Of a stretch of 64,000 nucleotides of DNA, positions 27,849 through 38,138 are shown piece by piece. Numbering within the stretch: the first letter of the stretch is position 1; the number at the start of each line of letters is the position of its first letter. The position numbers were made by a program, and so were the translations under genes. Source of the DNA: Deinococcus detaillensis (GTDB lineage: Bacteria; Deinococcota; Deinococci; Deinococcales; Deinococcaceae); assembly GCF_007280555.1 (NCBI RefSeq), contig NZ_VKDB01000001.1:423006-487005 (forward strand), read 5' to 3'. Below the pieces are notes generated by a model. The model ran no database searches. It was not told where the DNA came from and saw only the letters and a program-made list of their open reading frames with translations.

Positions 27849-27857
27849 ACTATAGCA
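27849..27857 (-). promoter_or_regulatory. Extended -10 promoter element
   Basis: The minus strand reads TGCTATAGT, a TGN-extended -10 box close to consensus, without a clear -35. It should drive the small gene ending at 27471 and possibly secDF. Confidence 0.5.
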
Positions 27858-27900
27858 GCGCTGGGCTGAGGGGTTTCTGGTTTACCTGACCAAACCACGA

Positions 27901-27930
27901 AAAAGGCCGGACACTTGGCCCGGCCCTTTC
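27901..27930 (-). terminator. Terminator of the sugar ABC permease operon
   Basis: Stem GGCCGG (27906-27911) / CCGGCC (27921-27926) with TTTTT following on the minus strand. The plus strand also has CTTTCT after the stem. Confidence 0.65.
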
Positions 27931-27983
27931 TGATCTGGAGATTCAAACTTGGAAGCTCGAATTTAGAGACTCAGGCGGAGTGC

Positions 27984-28835
27984 TTAGCCTTTCACGGCGC
28001 CCGCCGTCAAACCGGAGACGATGTTGCGCTGGAACACCAGCACCAAAATAATCAGCGGAATAGTGACCACGATACTGGCGGCCATGATCTGGCCCCACGG
28101 CTGGTCGAACTGCGTCGCGCCGGAGTAGTTGGCGATCACCACTGGCACGGTGCGGCGGGTGCTGGTAAAGGTCAGCGCGAAGAGGTACTCGTTCCAAGCG
28201 TTGATGAAGGCCAAGAGGCCAGTGGTCACCAGCGCGGGCATCATCACCGGAAACAGAACCAGAAAGAGGGTTTGCAGCGGGGACGCGCCGTCAACCAGCG
28301 CGGCTTCTTCCAGCTCGCCGGGCAAATCACGCACGAACGAGGTCAGCACCCAGACCGTGAAGGGAATGGTGAAAATCAGGTAAGCGAGAATAAGGCCGCT
28401 GGGAGTGTTGTAGAGGCCCAGCGAGTTGATCAAGGTGTAGAGGCCGCCCAGCACCGCGATTTGCGGAAACACGCTGACGGCCAGCACGATATACAGCACC
28501 GCCGACTTGCCCCTGAACTTGAAGCGCCCCAGCGCGTACGCCGCGAAGCTGCCGAACAGCAGCGCAATAGCCACCGCGCCCACAGCGGTAATCAAGCTGT
28601 AGAGCAGGCCCAGACGGAAATTGGGATTGGCGAACACGTCGATGTAATTGCCCAGCGTAGACGGCGCAGTGGCAAAGGCCAGGGGCTGCAAGAACAGGTC
28701 GCCGGCTTTGCGGAAGCTGGTCAGTACTGCCCAGAGAAACGGAATCAGCAGGTAAAGGGTAATCACAACAACGAGCGCGTAAAAGCCGACGCGTTGGAGG
28801 TAGTACAAAGTGGGGTTGGTGCGTTTTAAGTACAT
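27984..28835 (-). CDS. Carbohydrate ABC transporter permease (MalG type)
   Basis: Inner-membrane permease of 283 residues with six helices and the EAA loop ([32 protein letters not shown]). AGGAGG precedes the ATG. It pairs with the MalF-type permease 17 bp upstream. Sugar specificity cannot be read from the sequence; the family suggests maltose, trehalose or a related oligosaccharide. No ATPase gene follows. Confidence 0.93.
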   Translation of the reverse strand: MYLKRTNPTLYYLQRVGFYALVVVITLYLLIPFLWAVLTSFRKAGDLFLQPLAFATAPSTLGNYIDVFANPNFRLGLLYSLITAVGAVAIALLFGSFAAYALGRFKFRGKSAVLYIVLAVSVFPQIAVLGGLYTLINSLGLYNTPSGLILAYLIFTIPFTVWVLTSFVRDLPGELEEAALVDGASPLQTLFLVLFPVMMPALVTTGLLAFINAWNEYLFALTFTSTRRTVPVVIANYSGATQFDQPWGQIMAASIVVTIPLIILVLVFQRNIVSGLTAGAVKG

Positions 28836-28852
28836 GCTGTAGTCCTCCTAGC

Positions 28853-29779
28853 TCAGTCGAATTTCACGCGGAAGGCCGTGACATAAACCACCACAATCAC
28901 CATGATGATAATAAAAATGGCGATGGACACGGCGCTGCCCATGCCCAGCAACTGATTGTCGATCAGGGCTTGCCTGGCGTAAGCGGTCATCGAGAGCCGG
29001 GCCGCCGAGACGTTGCCGACCATCACCGACATGATGTCGAAGACCCGCAGGGCGTCGAGGCTACGGAACACCAAAGCCACCAACAGCGCTGGGCGCAGCA
29101 GCGGCAAAGTCATCTGCCAAAACTGACGCCCCTTACTCGCGCCGTCCATGTCGGCGGCTTCGTACATGTCGCTGGGCAAGCTCTGCAGGCCTGCCAAAAT
29201 CAGCAGCGCCATAAACGAAGTGGTTTTCCAAACGTCCACCGCGATCATGGCCCAAATGGAGGTGCTGGGGTTGGCCAGCAGCGCCGTTCCGCCGAGCAGA
29301 CCGCGCCCGATCAGCCCAAACGAATCGTTGTACATATACGACCACATCTGCGCCGAAACGACGGTGGGAATGGCCCACGGCACCAGCATGGCGGTTCTCA
29401 GGAAGGCCCGGCCCGGAAAAGCGCTGTTGACCACCAGAGCGATAATCATGCCGAAAACAGTTTCTAAAAAGACTGACACCACTGTAAAGAGCAGCGTATT
29501 GGTGACTGCGCCCCACCATTTGGGATCCTGCAAAAAGCCCAGCGCAACGCCTTCGTCGGTGGTAAACCAAAAATTGCCCAGTCCCAGAAAGGTTTTCTGG
29601 TCGGGCGAGGTGAGGTTGGCCTCAAACAGCGAAAAGAAAATGGTGCGGTAGAGCGGATAACCCGCCACCAAAATAATGGCGATCATGGTGGGAATCAGCA
29701 GCCAGACGGCTTGGCGGGCGCGGGTCGCTTCGATGCCGCGCTGTTTGACAGCTTTATTGGTGGGTACAGTGGTGGTCAT
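28853..29779 (-). CDS. Carbohydrate ABC transporter permease (MalF type)
   Basis: Permease of 308 residues with six helices and the EAA loop ([32 protein letters not shown]). The ATG at 29779 follows AAGGAG; the frame extends to a GTG at 29806 that would place the ribosome site inside the gene. A strong hairpin separates it from the binding-protein gene upstream. Confidence 0.93.
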   Translation of the reverse strand: MTTTVPTNKAVKQRGIEATRARQAVWLLIPTMIAIILVAGYPLYRTIFFSLFEANLTSPDQKTFLGLGNFWFTTDEGVALGFLQDPKWWGAVTNTLLFTVVSVFLETVFGMIIALVVNSAFPGRAFLRTAMLVPWAIPTVVSAQMWSYMYNDSFGLIGRGLLGGTALLANPSTSIWAMIAVDVWKTTSFMALLILAGLQSLPSDMYEAADMDGASKGRQFWQMTLPLLRPALLVALVFRSLDALRVFDIMSVMVGNVSAARLSMTAYARQALIDNQLLGMGSAVSIAIFIIIMVIVVVYVTAFRVKFD

Positions 29780-29912
29780 AAGCCGGTGATCTCCTTCTTG
29801 GCGCACACGGGCAAAACCCTAAGCCATCAGCGAAATACGGAAATAAAAAAGTGGGCAAGAGCAGGGAGGCAGCAAATGCAGCGTAAGTCAGATCACGATC
29901 AGCTTGTTATCC

Positions 29913-29949
29913 AAAAAAGGGGGATGTCCGTACCCTCTGGACATCCCCC
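29913..29949 (-). terminator. Strong terminator between the sugar-binding protein and permease genes
   Basis: Perfect 11-bp stem (GGGGGATGTCC 29919-29929, GGACATCCCCC 29939-29949, 9-nt loop) followed on the minus strand by six T. Read-through past it would set the lower permease level. The 133 bp between it and the permease start hold no gene. Confidence 0.8.
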
Positions 29950-29981
29950 TACGCTCCGTCAATCAGGAGCGCGGTGAGCGT

Positions 29982-31244
<1,263 letters not shown>

Positions 31245-31310
31245 GTATTCCTCCGGATGAAACCTCGACTTGGGCCGGCACCGAGTAATCAGTGAACAAA
31301 AGCCAGCTTT

Positions 31311-31324
31311 CGGAAGCGGTTCCA
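31311..31324 (-). promoter_or_regulatory. LacI-family-type operator in the leader of the sugar importer
   Basis: The minus strand reads TGGAACCGCTTCCG, 13 of 14 bases of the LacI-family pattern TGGAANCGNTTCCA with the central CG. It lies downstream of the -10 and upstream of the ribosome site, where a bound repressor would block transcription. No LacI-type gene is in the window. Confidence 0.55.
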
Positions 31325-31346
31325 CATTTGAACGTTTGGTAGCGGA

Positions 31347-31379
31347 AGATTACACCCCTCACCGAACATTGTCAATGTT
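31347..31379 (-). promoter_or_regulatory. Promoter of the sugar importer with overlapping 15-bp palindrome
   Basis: On the minus strand TTGACA (31375-31370), a 17-bp spacer and TAATCT (31352-31347) form a good promoter. The palindrome AACATTG-N-CAATGTT (31365-31379) covers the -35 box, so a second regulator may act here. Confidence 0.65.
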
Positions 31380-31668
31380 AGGAGGGCCATTTGAGCCCGT
31401 TCGGGACAGCTTTAAGCAGTCTCTGAGGACCGCTGTCAGCTTGCCGTCAGATCTAGCTTTTGTGTGCGCTGGGTGAAGCTCTGCTTGAGACGGTGTGGAA
31501 AACCATACAAGGAAAGCACCGGCTTTTCTGCATTCAAAAATGGCGGGCGACAAAGGGTTTGGTTAAGCTCTGGAGCGACGGTGGCGTGAGCGGATCAGCT
31601 TCCTAAACACTCGCTGTGATTCACTTCCATCAGGGGGCTGTCCGCACCTACCGGGCCTGCCCGTTCAG
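31380..31668. other. Gene-free stretch with a third copy of the hairpin repeat core
   Basis: No convincing gene. At 31644-31663 the sequence GCACCTACCGGGCCTGCCCG matches the 3' 20 bp of the two ATPase-operon repeats with two mismatches, including the CGGGC-CT-GCCCG palindrome. This suggests a dispersed small intergenic repeat. Confidence 0.6.
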
Positions 31669-32151
31669 TCAACAAAGAAGCCCTTTTTGACCAGTACCAT
31701 AAGCACCCGCCGCAGCCATCCAAAAGCGCTCGACCCGTACGTCTGGAGCGCACCACACCAGCGCTGCTCGGCGGCCCACGCCCCAGATCAGCGCCGCTTG
31801 CCCAAAGTCTTGGCCGATTTCTAAGGCGCGGCGCAGGTTGAGCGCCGGCACGATCAAACTCGGCTCGGCCCAGTTGCCTTCACCATTGACGCCCTCTAAG
31901 GCAGGCCACGCTGCTAAAGCGGCCCGCAAGCGCGACTGTGCTTCGGCGTTGCTGGCGGGGTCGCTGGCCTGACCGTGTGGATTCCAAGCCGTCAAGATGG
32001 CCCAGCGCTGTTGTGGCAAGCTCCAAAACGGCAAGACGCCTCCAGCATGGCTCAACTGGTAGCGCCGCTGGGCTGTGCCGTAGGAAGTGGACAGGAAAGC
32101 TGAGCGCAGTTGACTGGGCGGCGATTGGAAGTTGATGGCAGGAGAGTTCAC
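31669..32151 (-). CDS. DUF3293 domain protein
   Basis: Product of 160 residues with the family-typical segments RWAILTAWNPHG, AEPSLIVPAL and LEIGQDFGQAALIWG. Function unknown. It starts with GTG 10 bp after the preceding small exported-protein gene, in the truD operon; no clear ribosome site is visible. Confidence 0.75.
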   Translation of the reverse strand: MNSPAINFQSPPSQLRSAFLSTSYGTAQRRYQLSHAGGVLPFWSLPQQRWAILTAWNPHGQASDPASNAEAQSRLRAALAAWPALEGVNGEGNWAEPSLIVPALNLRRALEIGQDFGQAALIWGVGRRAALVWCAPDVRVERFWMAAAGAYGTGQKGLLC

Positions 32152-32161
32152 GGTGAGGCTT

Positions 32162-32557
32162 TTACCGAGAAGGCGTGGCCGTCACCAGCGCTTCGACGGC
32201 GATCAAGTCAGACTGACCGAAACGCAGCAAAACCTTGACGCGCTTGCCGACCTTGAAGGTGCCGCCCAGCACCACCCGGTAAGGACTGCTCTGCGAAACA
32301 GTCAGCGGCCCAGTCAGCGGAATTTCTTTGACGACTTGGCAGCTTGGGGTGCAGCGCAGCAGTTTGGCGTGTCCAGTGTCTGACCACACGCCGGTCAAGC
32401 TCTGGGCGCTGCCGGGCAGCAAGTGGGCTTCGAGCAGCACCCCGCCGAAGGTAGGCCGCAGGGTGGCCGTTTCAGCGCTGGGCGCGGCCAAGACACCTGC
32501 GCTCAGTAGTCCCGCCAAGCCGCACGCCAGCCAGAGCGGGCGGCCCCGGCGTTTCAC
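32162..32557 (-). CDS. Small exported protein of unknown function
   Basis: Product of 131 residues with a signal peptide ([25 protein letters not shown]). A compact, probably beta-rich domain with two Cys (LLRCTPSCQ) follows. I do not recognise the family. The ATG overlaps the truD stop (ATGA), indicating translational coupling. Confidence 0.75.
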   Translation of the reverse strand: MKRRGRPLWLACGLAGLLSAGVLAAPSAETATLRPTFGGVLLEAHLLPGSAQSLTGVWSDTGHAKLLRCTPSCQVVKEIPLTGPLTVSQSSPYRVVLGGTFKVGKRVKVLLRFGQSDLIAVEALVTATPSR

Positions 32558-33618
32558 TCGTCGTCTCCGTCTTCGTCCGGTGTACCGGCGTCTGGAGCGT
32601 CTACATCTGTTTTCATCAGCTCGCGCAGCACCGAAGTGGCAAAGCTGCCTTTGGGCAAGGCAAAGCTGACGGTGTAGCCGTCTTCTTCGGGCGTCAGAGC
32701 GGCGTCTTCCATGAAAATGCGGATCAGGCGGCGGTCGCCCCTGCGGGAAGCGAAGACCTCGGGCGTCAAGCCGAATTCGCCCAGCACTTCAGCTTCGAGT
32801 GCGCCTGCGTCCAGGGTCAGCGGTTTGGTTTTGCGTCCGAACAGCGTGCCGGTGGCGCTGACTTCGTTCCGGGCGGCGCGGAGCGACTCGGCCTGCGCGT
32901 CTTCGACCAAAAAGACCCCACCGGTGTCGTGTTTCTTGGCCATGTCACCGCTGAGGAGCCCATCAAACAGGCCGCGCTCTAGTCTCAGGCTGACAAAGCG
33001 GTTAAAGAGAGCGCTCTGCACGCTGCTGCTCAAGAACCGCCGGACTTGTGGGTCGCGCAGCTCCGACTCGCCGCGCAGCACCCTTAGGCCTTCCTCGGCA
33101 TTCAGGCCGCCGAGGCCAAAGCGCTGCGGCCCGAAGTAATTGGGCACGCCGAGGTGCGTGAGCAAGTCCAGCGTGCTTTGCGCCTGCGCCGCCGTCTCCG
33201 GAGCGCCGCGCACCCGCACAGTAAAGCGGTTGCCGCGCAGGTGGCCGAGGCCGAGCTTGTTGGTGTGGCGGCCCGTCTCTAAAATCTGCACGCCCTCCAA
33301 GCTGAAATCGCCCAAACGGGCTTCATACTTGGCAGGCAAGCTGATCCACTGCCGGGTAACAGCGTGGCGGTCTTTGAGGCCCGCGATGCCGAGGTCTTTG
33401 GCTTTGACGCCGAGCTGCACACTGAGCTGCCGCGCCAAGTGAGCGGTGGTGTGGCCGACTTTCTCAAGGTGCAGATACAAGTGGTCGCCGCTCCCGGACG
33501 GCAAATAGGTGGGGCGTTCCTCGACCACGAAGTCGGCTGGCTCTCGCCGCAGGAGGCCGCCGCTGCCGGGGGTGGGCGTCAAGGCGCTGAGCGCCGACCA
33601 AGAAAAAATCAGATTCAC
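32554..33618 (-). CDS. truD: tRNA pseudouridine(13) synthase
   Basis: Makes pseudouridine 13 in tRNA. About 354 residues with the TruD motifs [14 protein letters not shown] (catalytic Asp), [22 protein letters not shown] and the C-terminal [15 protein letters not shown]. The acidic tail ([15 protein letters not shown]) is unusual. Start chosen at GTG 33618 (VNLIFSW), preceded by AGGTG; the frame runs open to 33711 without conserved residues. Confidence 0.93.
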   Translation of the reverse strand: MNLIFSWSALSALTPTPGSGGLLRREPADFVVEERPTYLPSGSGDHLYLHLEKVGHTTAHLARQLSVQLGVKAKDLGIAGLKDRHAVTRQWISLPAKYEARLGDFSLEGVQILETGRHTNKLGLGHLRGNRFTVRVRGAPETAAQAQSTLDLLTHLGVPNYFGPQRFGLGGLNAEEGLRVLRGESELRDPQVRRFLSSSVQSALFNRFVSLRLERGLFDGLLSGDMAKKHDTGGVFLVEDAQAESLRAARNEVSATGTLFGRKTKPLTLDAGALEAEVLGEFGLTPEVFASRRGDRRLIRIFMEDAALTPEEDGYTVSFALPKGSFATSVLRELMKTDVDAPDAGTPDEDGDDE

Positions 33619-34070
33619 AAGGCACCTATGGTACTGCGGCCAGATGTGACAACCGCTCGGTGGCCGGTGCAGATGAAGACGGAGCGCTCTCATCTGTTTT
33701 GTCCGCTCCATGAAGCCCAGTTCTTACAAATCCAAAAAGTGCGGTCCAGACGCAGAAAATTCTAAGAAGTGTGAACAATTCGAGCTGATCGACCACCCAA
33801 GCTAGATGAGAATTCTCTCATGTTGAGCTACCAGAACGAAGTTTTTGGTGTTGGGTCTTCATGATTGAAGGCTGAGGGCGAATTCGGCAGAGAGAGGCCA
33901 AAGACTCAAGTGCGTCCAGCACGACAAAATTTAGAGCTTGTAAGAAATGATGTGTCAAAGTTCACATCCTGGGCCGGTGAGGTGAGGCCGCTGCAAGGGA
34001 GCATTTTCTAAGCTTCTTCTCAGATAGGCGAGCACGGCCCCCACCCTCACTTTTGCTTTTGGAGATCATC
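33619..34070. other. Gene-free region between truD and a CAP-domain gene
   Basis: About 450 bp of relatively AT-rich DNA between divergent genes, without a credible frame. It contains ATGAGA-ATTC-TCTCAT (33806-33821), a perfect 6+6 palindrome that could be an operator. Promoters for both flanking genes should lie here but I cannot fix them. Confidence 0.4.
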
Positions 34071-34661
34071 ATGAAAACCCCCCTGACTTTTCTGACCATC
34101 GGCTTTTTCGCTCTCGCACTGACTGCCTGCGGAGGCGCAAATCTTCCCTCGCCTTCAGCTGGAGCAGGTGCGGCGGTGGGGAGCAGCGAAGTTTCCGGCG
34201 GTTTGGGAGCCAACAGCAGCAAAGACGCGGGGCCGCAGGATATGACGGCGGAAGAAAGAATGGTGCTGGAGCAGACCAACAAGGCCCGCGCCGTCGCCCG
34301 CACCTGCGGCGGTCAGTCGTTCGCGGCCGCTGGCCCGCTGACTTGGAACGGCTACCTCGCCAAGTCGGCCCGCGCCCACTCGCAGGACATGGCCGACAAG
34401 TCGTACTTCAGCCACGTCGGCCTGGACGGCAGCACCATGATCAAGCGCGACGAAGCGGCTGGCTACAGCGCTTGGCAAGAACTCGGCGAAAACATCGCCG
34501 CCGGATACGCCATCGCCGTCGTCGTTCAAGGCTGGATTGACAGCCCCTCACACTGCAAAACATTGATGGATCCCAAGTACAAAGAGCTCGGCGTCGGCTA
34601 CGTCTACAAGCAGGGCACCCAGTACGGCACCTACTGGACGCAGGAATACGGCACCCGCTGA
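34071..34661 (+). CDS. CAP-domain (SCP/PR1-like) lipoprotein
   Basis: Product of 196 residues with a lipoprotein signal (TIGFFALALTACGG) and a Ser/Gly/Ala-rich linker. The CAP domain covers residues about 60-195: VLEQTNKARA, LTWNGYLAKSARAHSQDMA, FSHVGLDGS, WQELGENIAAGY and a final YGTYWTQEYG. Family members are secreted; their bacterial role is mostly unknown. The ATG at 34071 follows TTTGGAGATC. A strong terminator follows. Confidence 0.92.
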   Translation: MKTPLTFLTIGFFALALTACGGANLPSPSAGAGAAVGSSEVSGGLGANSSKDAGPQDMTAEERMVLEQTNKARAVARTCGGQSFAAAGPLTWNGYLAKSARAHSQDMADKSYFSHVGLDGSTMIKRDEAAGYSAWQELGENIAAGYAIAVVVQGWIDSPSHCKTLMDPKYKELGVGYVYKQGTQYGTYWTQEYGTR

Positions 34662-34698
34662 GCAGCGTAGGGCGCTCTGAGAAACAAAAGGAAGGAAG

Positions 34699-34745
34699 CG
34701 GGGACGAAGGCTATTTCAGCTTCGTCCCCGTTGGGGTTTTTGGGA
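34699..34745 (+). terminator. Terminator after the CAP-domain gene
   Basis: Perfect 11-bp stem CGGGGACGAAG (34699-34709) / CTTCGTCCCCG (34720-34730). A T-run (GGGGTTTTT) follows a few bases later. Confidence 0.7.
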
Positions 34746-34760
34746 GCGCCGTCAGCCTAT

Positions 34761-35471
34761 CTAGCCGCCCAGGTAAGCGTGCAGCACCCGCTCGTCGCCC
34801 ACCAGTTCGCTCGACAAGCCGCTGAAGGTGACTTGCCCGGCTTCCATCACGTAAGTGCGGTGGCTGGTCTGCATAGCGAGCTTGGCGTTTTGTTCGACCA
34901 GCAAAATGGTCACGCCCTGGGCATTGAGTTCTTTGATGATCTTAAAGATTTCGAGGACGATAATCGGCGCGAGGCCGAGGCTCGGTTCGTCGAGTAAGAG
35001 AAGTTTAGGGCGGCTCATCAGCGCTCTGGCAATGGCCAGCATCTGCTGCTCTCCGCCCGACAGTGTTCCGGCCAGTTGGCTGCGGCGCTCGCCGAGGCGC
35101 GGAAAACGCTCGTACATCCGCTCCACGTCACCGTGAACGCCCGCCGTATCTTTGCGAATATACGCGCCGAGTTCCAAGTTATCGGCGATGCTCTGGCGGG
35201 CCAAGACCTGCCGCCCTTCAGGACTCTGGGCAATGCCGTAGCTGACCACCTTATCGGCAGTGACACGCGACAAATCATGGCCGTCGAAGATAATCTGGCC
35301 GCTTTTGGCTTTCAGCATCCTTGAAATGGCCCGCAGCGTGGTGGTTTTGCCCGCACCGTTCGCGCCGATGAGGGTCACGATTTCGCCTTGCTCGACGGTC
35401 AGCGAGAGGTCGCGCACCGCTTGAATGGCTCCGTAATTGACGCTGAGATTTTTGAGTTCTAGGAGAGGCAA
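34761..35471 (-). CDS. livF: Branched-chain amino acid ABC transporter ATPase
   Basis: Second ATPase of a HAAT-type importer, 236 residues. It has Walker A GANGAGKTT, GIAQSPEGRQV, the signature LSGGEQQML and Walker B LLLLDEPSLGLAP. The start is TTG 35471, seven bases after AAAGGAG; the open frame reaches 35690 but the extra N-terminus is not family-like. It is cut off from livG by an opposite-strand GNAT gene and must have its own promoter. Confidence 0.93.
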   Translation of the reverse strand: MPLLELKNLSVNYGAIQAVRDLSLTVEQGEIVTLIGANGAGKTTTLRAISRMLKAKSGQIIFDGHDLSRVTADKVVSYGIAQSPEGRQVLARQSIADNLELGAYIRKDTAGVHGDVERMYERFPRLGERRSQLAGTLSGGEQQMLAIARALMSRPKLLLLDEPSLGLAPIIVLEIFKIIKELNAQGVTILLVEQNAKLAMQTSHRTYVMEAGQVTFSGLSSELVGDERVLHAYLGG

Positions 35472-35682
35472 GGGGAGGCTCCTTTCGGGTGGGATTGCGC
35501 AGAGAGCGGCGGCGAATAGAAACAGGTTGGCTGGCGTTTGTGGCTGTCTTTTCTCGGCTCTATCTCTCGGAATAGAGCGGATTGCGTTGGTTCTTGCCCT
35601 CTGTGCGCTTCTCGCAAACTGAACGCGGTGATAAGCCGTTTCGCGCATGGACTCTTTGGGTTGCCCGTGTTCTCCTGTCTTC

Positions 35683-36330
35683 ATGTCCACCGATTTCTAC
35701 CCGCCACTGAACCTCAAAGTCATTACGCCCCAGTTGGAACTGCGTGGAGCGACGGACGAACTGCTGGCCCAGCTTCTTCCTATTGTTCGTGGTGGCGTAA
35801 TCACGCGCCCACCTGACCCATTCGATGATCCGATGTCGCTCTACGAAGACAATCCGCTGCGTGAAAGGAAGTGGCTTCAGGCCATCTGGCGCGGGCGGGG
35901 CAATGTTCACCCTGATTCTTGGCGTTTGTACTTTGTGGTGATGCTGAACGGGCAGGCGGTGGGAATGCAGGATTTGATCGGCGTGAATTTTGACACTTGC
36001 CGCACCGTCACCAGCTTTTCTTGGCTGGCTCCCAGTGCCCGGCAACGAGGTCTGGGACGCGAGATGCGTGCGGCCATTCTTCACCTCGCCTTTGGGGGGT
36101 TTGGCGCGGGGGAGGCGAATAGCGAGGCGTTCTTTGACAATTCGGCGTCTAACCGGGTCTCGGAGAGCATGGGCTACCAACCCAACGGCACGGACTGGGC
36201 CACCCGGCGCGGTGAACCCGCCGTGTTGAACCGCTGGCGGCTTGAGCGGGAAGACTGGGAACCAAATCGCCGCAGCGACATCGAGTTGGTGGGCGTGGAC
36301 GAGTGTAAAGCCGTGCTGTACATCGAGTAA
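35683..36330 (+). CDS. GNAT-family N-acetyltransferase
   Basis: Product of 215 residues with the RimJ/RimL-like beginning (ITPQLELRGATDE), an acetyl-CoA site resembling APSARQRGLGREMRAAILHLAF, and a typical end of the fold (NSASNRVSESMGYQPNG). The acceptor is unknown. ATG 35683 is preferred for family fit; ATG 35647 is also in frame and neither has a ribosome site. It lies on the opposite strand inside the liv gene set, between livF and livG. Confidence 0.85.
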   Translation: MSTDFYPPLNLKVITPQLELRGATDELLAQLLPIVRGGVITRPPDPFDDPMSLYEDNPLRERKWLQAIWRGRGNVHPDSWRLYFVVMLNGQAVGMQDLIGVNFDTCRTVTSFSWLAPSARQRGLGREMRAAILHLAFGGFGAGEANSEAFFDNSASNRVSESMGYQPNGTDWATRRGEPAVLNRWRLEREDWEPNRRSDIELVGVDECKAVLYIE

Positions 36331-36393
36331 GCACAGGCCCCTGGGGTGCAGGTCGGCGAGTGCCGCGAGTGCTCTCTTGCTCTCCCCATCTCC

Positions 36394-37191
36394 TCAGGCC
36401 CCCAAATACGCTTCGATGACTTTGGGATCGCGCTGGACGTCGGCAGGGTTACCCACCGCGATTAATTGCCCAAAGTTCAGCACCGCCACGCGGTCACACA
36501 AATTCATCACCAGCGGAACGTGGTGTTCGATGACCATCACCGTCAGGTCAAACTGGTCACGGACTTCCCGAATGAAGGTGGTCAGGGCGCTCTTTTCGGC
36601 GGTATTCATGCCCGCAGCCGGTTCGTCGAGCAGCAGGGCACGCGGCTGGGTGGCCAGAGCGCGGGCGATTTCTAAGCGGCGCTGGTCGCCGTAAGCGAAG
36701 TTGGCGGCCTGCTCTCCGGCGCGGTCAGCCAGACCCACCAAATCCAGCAGTTCCCAGGCCCGCTGCTCGACTCGGCGCTCCTCGGCTTTGTCGCGGCCAA
36801 AAATGCCTGTCCACAGCCCGGCGTGGGTGCGGCTGTGCTGGGCGATCTTGACATTTTCCAGCGCCGAGAGCGGCCCGAACAGCCGAATGTTCTGGAAGGT
36901 ACGGCTGATACCCGCTTCGGCCACCTGATACGGCGCGAGGCCGGTCATATTCTGGCCTCCGAAACTCAGCGAGCCGCTGCTGGGCGGCGTCAGGCCGGTC
37001 ATCAGGTTAAAGAGAGTGGTTTTGCCCGCGCCGTTGGGGCCGATCAGCCCGAAAATCTCGCCGCGCCGCACCTGAAACGACACGTCGCCCACCGCCACCA
37101 GGCCGCCAAAGCGCCGCGTCAGGTGCTGGGCGTCGAGGAGAATCGGAATTTCGGGCACGGGTTTTTGCTGAAGCGTATTAGAAAGCGTCAT
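36394..37191 (-). CDS. livG: Branched-chain amino acid ABC transporter ATPase
   Basis: First ATPase of the importer, 265 residues, with Walker [10 protein letters not shown], the LivG-type segment [21 protein letters not shown], a variant signature ([15 protein letters not shown] in place of LSGGQ) and Walker [12 protein letters not shown]. The start at 37191 overlaps the livM stop (ATGA). The open frame continues to 37710 on the minus strand only as a shadow over livM. Confidence 0.94.
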   Translation of the reverse strand: MTLSNTLQQKPVPEIPILLDAQHLTRRFGGLVAVGDVSFQVRRGEIFGLIGPNGAGKTTLFNLMTGLTPPSSGSLSFGGQNMTGLAPYQVAEAGISRTFQNIRLFGPLSALENVKIAQHSRTHAGLWTGIFGRDKAEERRVEQRAWELLDLVGLADRAGEQAANFAYGDQRRLEIARALATQPRALLLDEPAAGMNTAEKSALTTFIREVRDQFDLTVMVIEHHVPLVMNLCDRVAVLNFGQLIAVGNPADVQRDPKVIEAYLGA

Positions 37192-38135
37192 GTCGTCTCC
37201 GACGTGTAGGGCGGCCCCGACGGGCCTTCGTTGAGAGTCGGCGGCTTGGGACGGGTCGGCGGCTTGGGCTTGCGGCTCAGGCTGCCCACGATGCCCTGCG
37301 GCAAGTACAGACTCGCCACCACCAGCACCAGCCCGTTGATCACCAAGCGCCAATCGGCCAGTCCGCGCAGCACTTCTGGCAGAGCCGACAGCAGCGCCCC
37401 GCCCACCAGCGGCCCCCACATGCTGCGGCTGCCGCCGATCAGCACGAAGGCCAGGTAAGCGATAGAAGCGTCGAAAGTGCCCTGCTTGGCGTTCCAGGTA
37501 TTGAGAAAGGGAGCGCTCATCGAGCCGACGATGCCGGCCAGCACTGCGCCGATGACAAAGGCCAGCACCTTGTAGCGGGTTGGCGACACGCCCATCGCGT
37601 CGGCGGCCAGCTCGTCCTCGCGGATGGCCCGGAAGGCCCGGCCCGTGCGCGATTTGGAGAGCTGTCGGAAGAACAGCAGGGTCAGGATCAGCAGCGGCAA
37701 GAACAGCCACAGGTACTGCCAGCGGTCAACGAAGCCGAAAGGTTGCGGAATGGCGAAAATCCCCACTGCCCCGCCAGTAATTTCTAAGTTGAGCGACAGC
37801 ACCCGCAAAATTTCTACAAAGGCGATGGTGGCCAGTGCCAGATAGATGCCGCGCAGCCGCAGCGCCGGAACGCCCACAATAAGGCCGAGCAGCGCACAGG
37901 CCAGAGCCGCGAGCAGCCAGGTCAGCGGATAGATGCCGTACCCCAGCGAGTCGCGCCAGCCCGCGAAGGCCGGATTGGTCAGTAGGATGGCAGCGATATA
38001 GCCGCCCACCGCGTAAAACCCCGGACTGGCCAGCGAGAGTTGCCCGGCCATCAGCGGGGCGTAGAGGCTCAGGCCCAGGAGACCCTGCTGAAGCATGGTG
38101 GCGATCAGAAAGCCGTACTGTTGCAGAAATTCCAT
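37188..38135 (-). CDS. livM: Branched-chain amino acid ABC transporter permease LivM
   Basis: Permease of 315 residues with eight or nine hydrophobic segments. LivM-type motifs are RLRGIYLALATIAFVEILR and SRTGRAFRAIREDELAADAMGVSPTRYKVLAF. The C-terminal tail is Pro/Lys-rich. It starts 3 bp after livH and overlaps livG. Confidence 0.94.
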   Translation of the reverse strand: MEFLQQYGFLIATMLQQGLLGLSLYAPLMAGQLSLASPGFYAVGGYIAAILLTNPAFAGWRDSLGYGIYPLTWLLAALACALLGLIVGVPALRLRGIYLALATIAFVEILRVLSLNLEITGGAVGIFAIPQPFGFVDRWQYLWLFLPLLILTLLFFRQLSKSRTGRAFRAIREDELAADAMGVSPTRYKVLAFVIGAVLAGIVGSMSAPFLNTWNAKQGTFDASIAYLAFVLIGGSRSMWGPLVGGALLSALPEVLRGLADWRLVINGLVLVVASLYLPQGIVGSLSRKPKPPTRPKPPTLNEGPSGPPYTSETT

Positions 38136-38138
38136 ACA

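Noticed and set aside
36394..37710. N-terminally extended livG frame of 438 codons
   Set aside because: The extension is a shadow of livM; the ATG at 37191 overlaps the livM stop and gives a normal LivG length.
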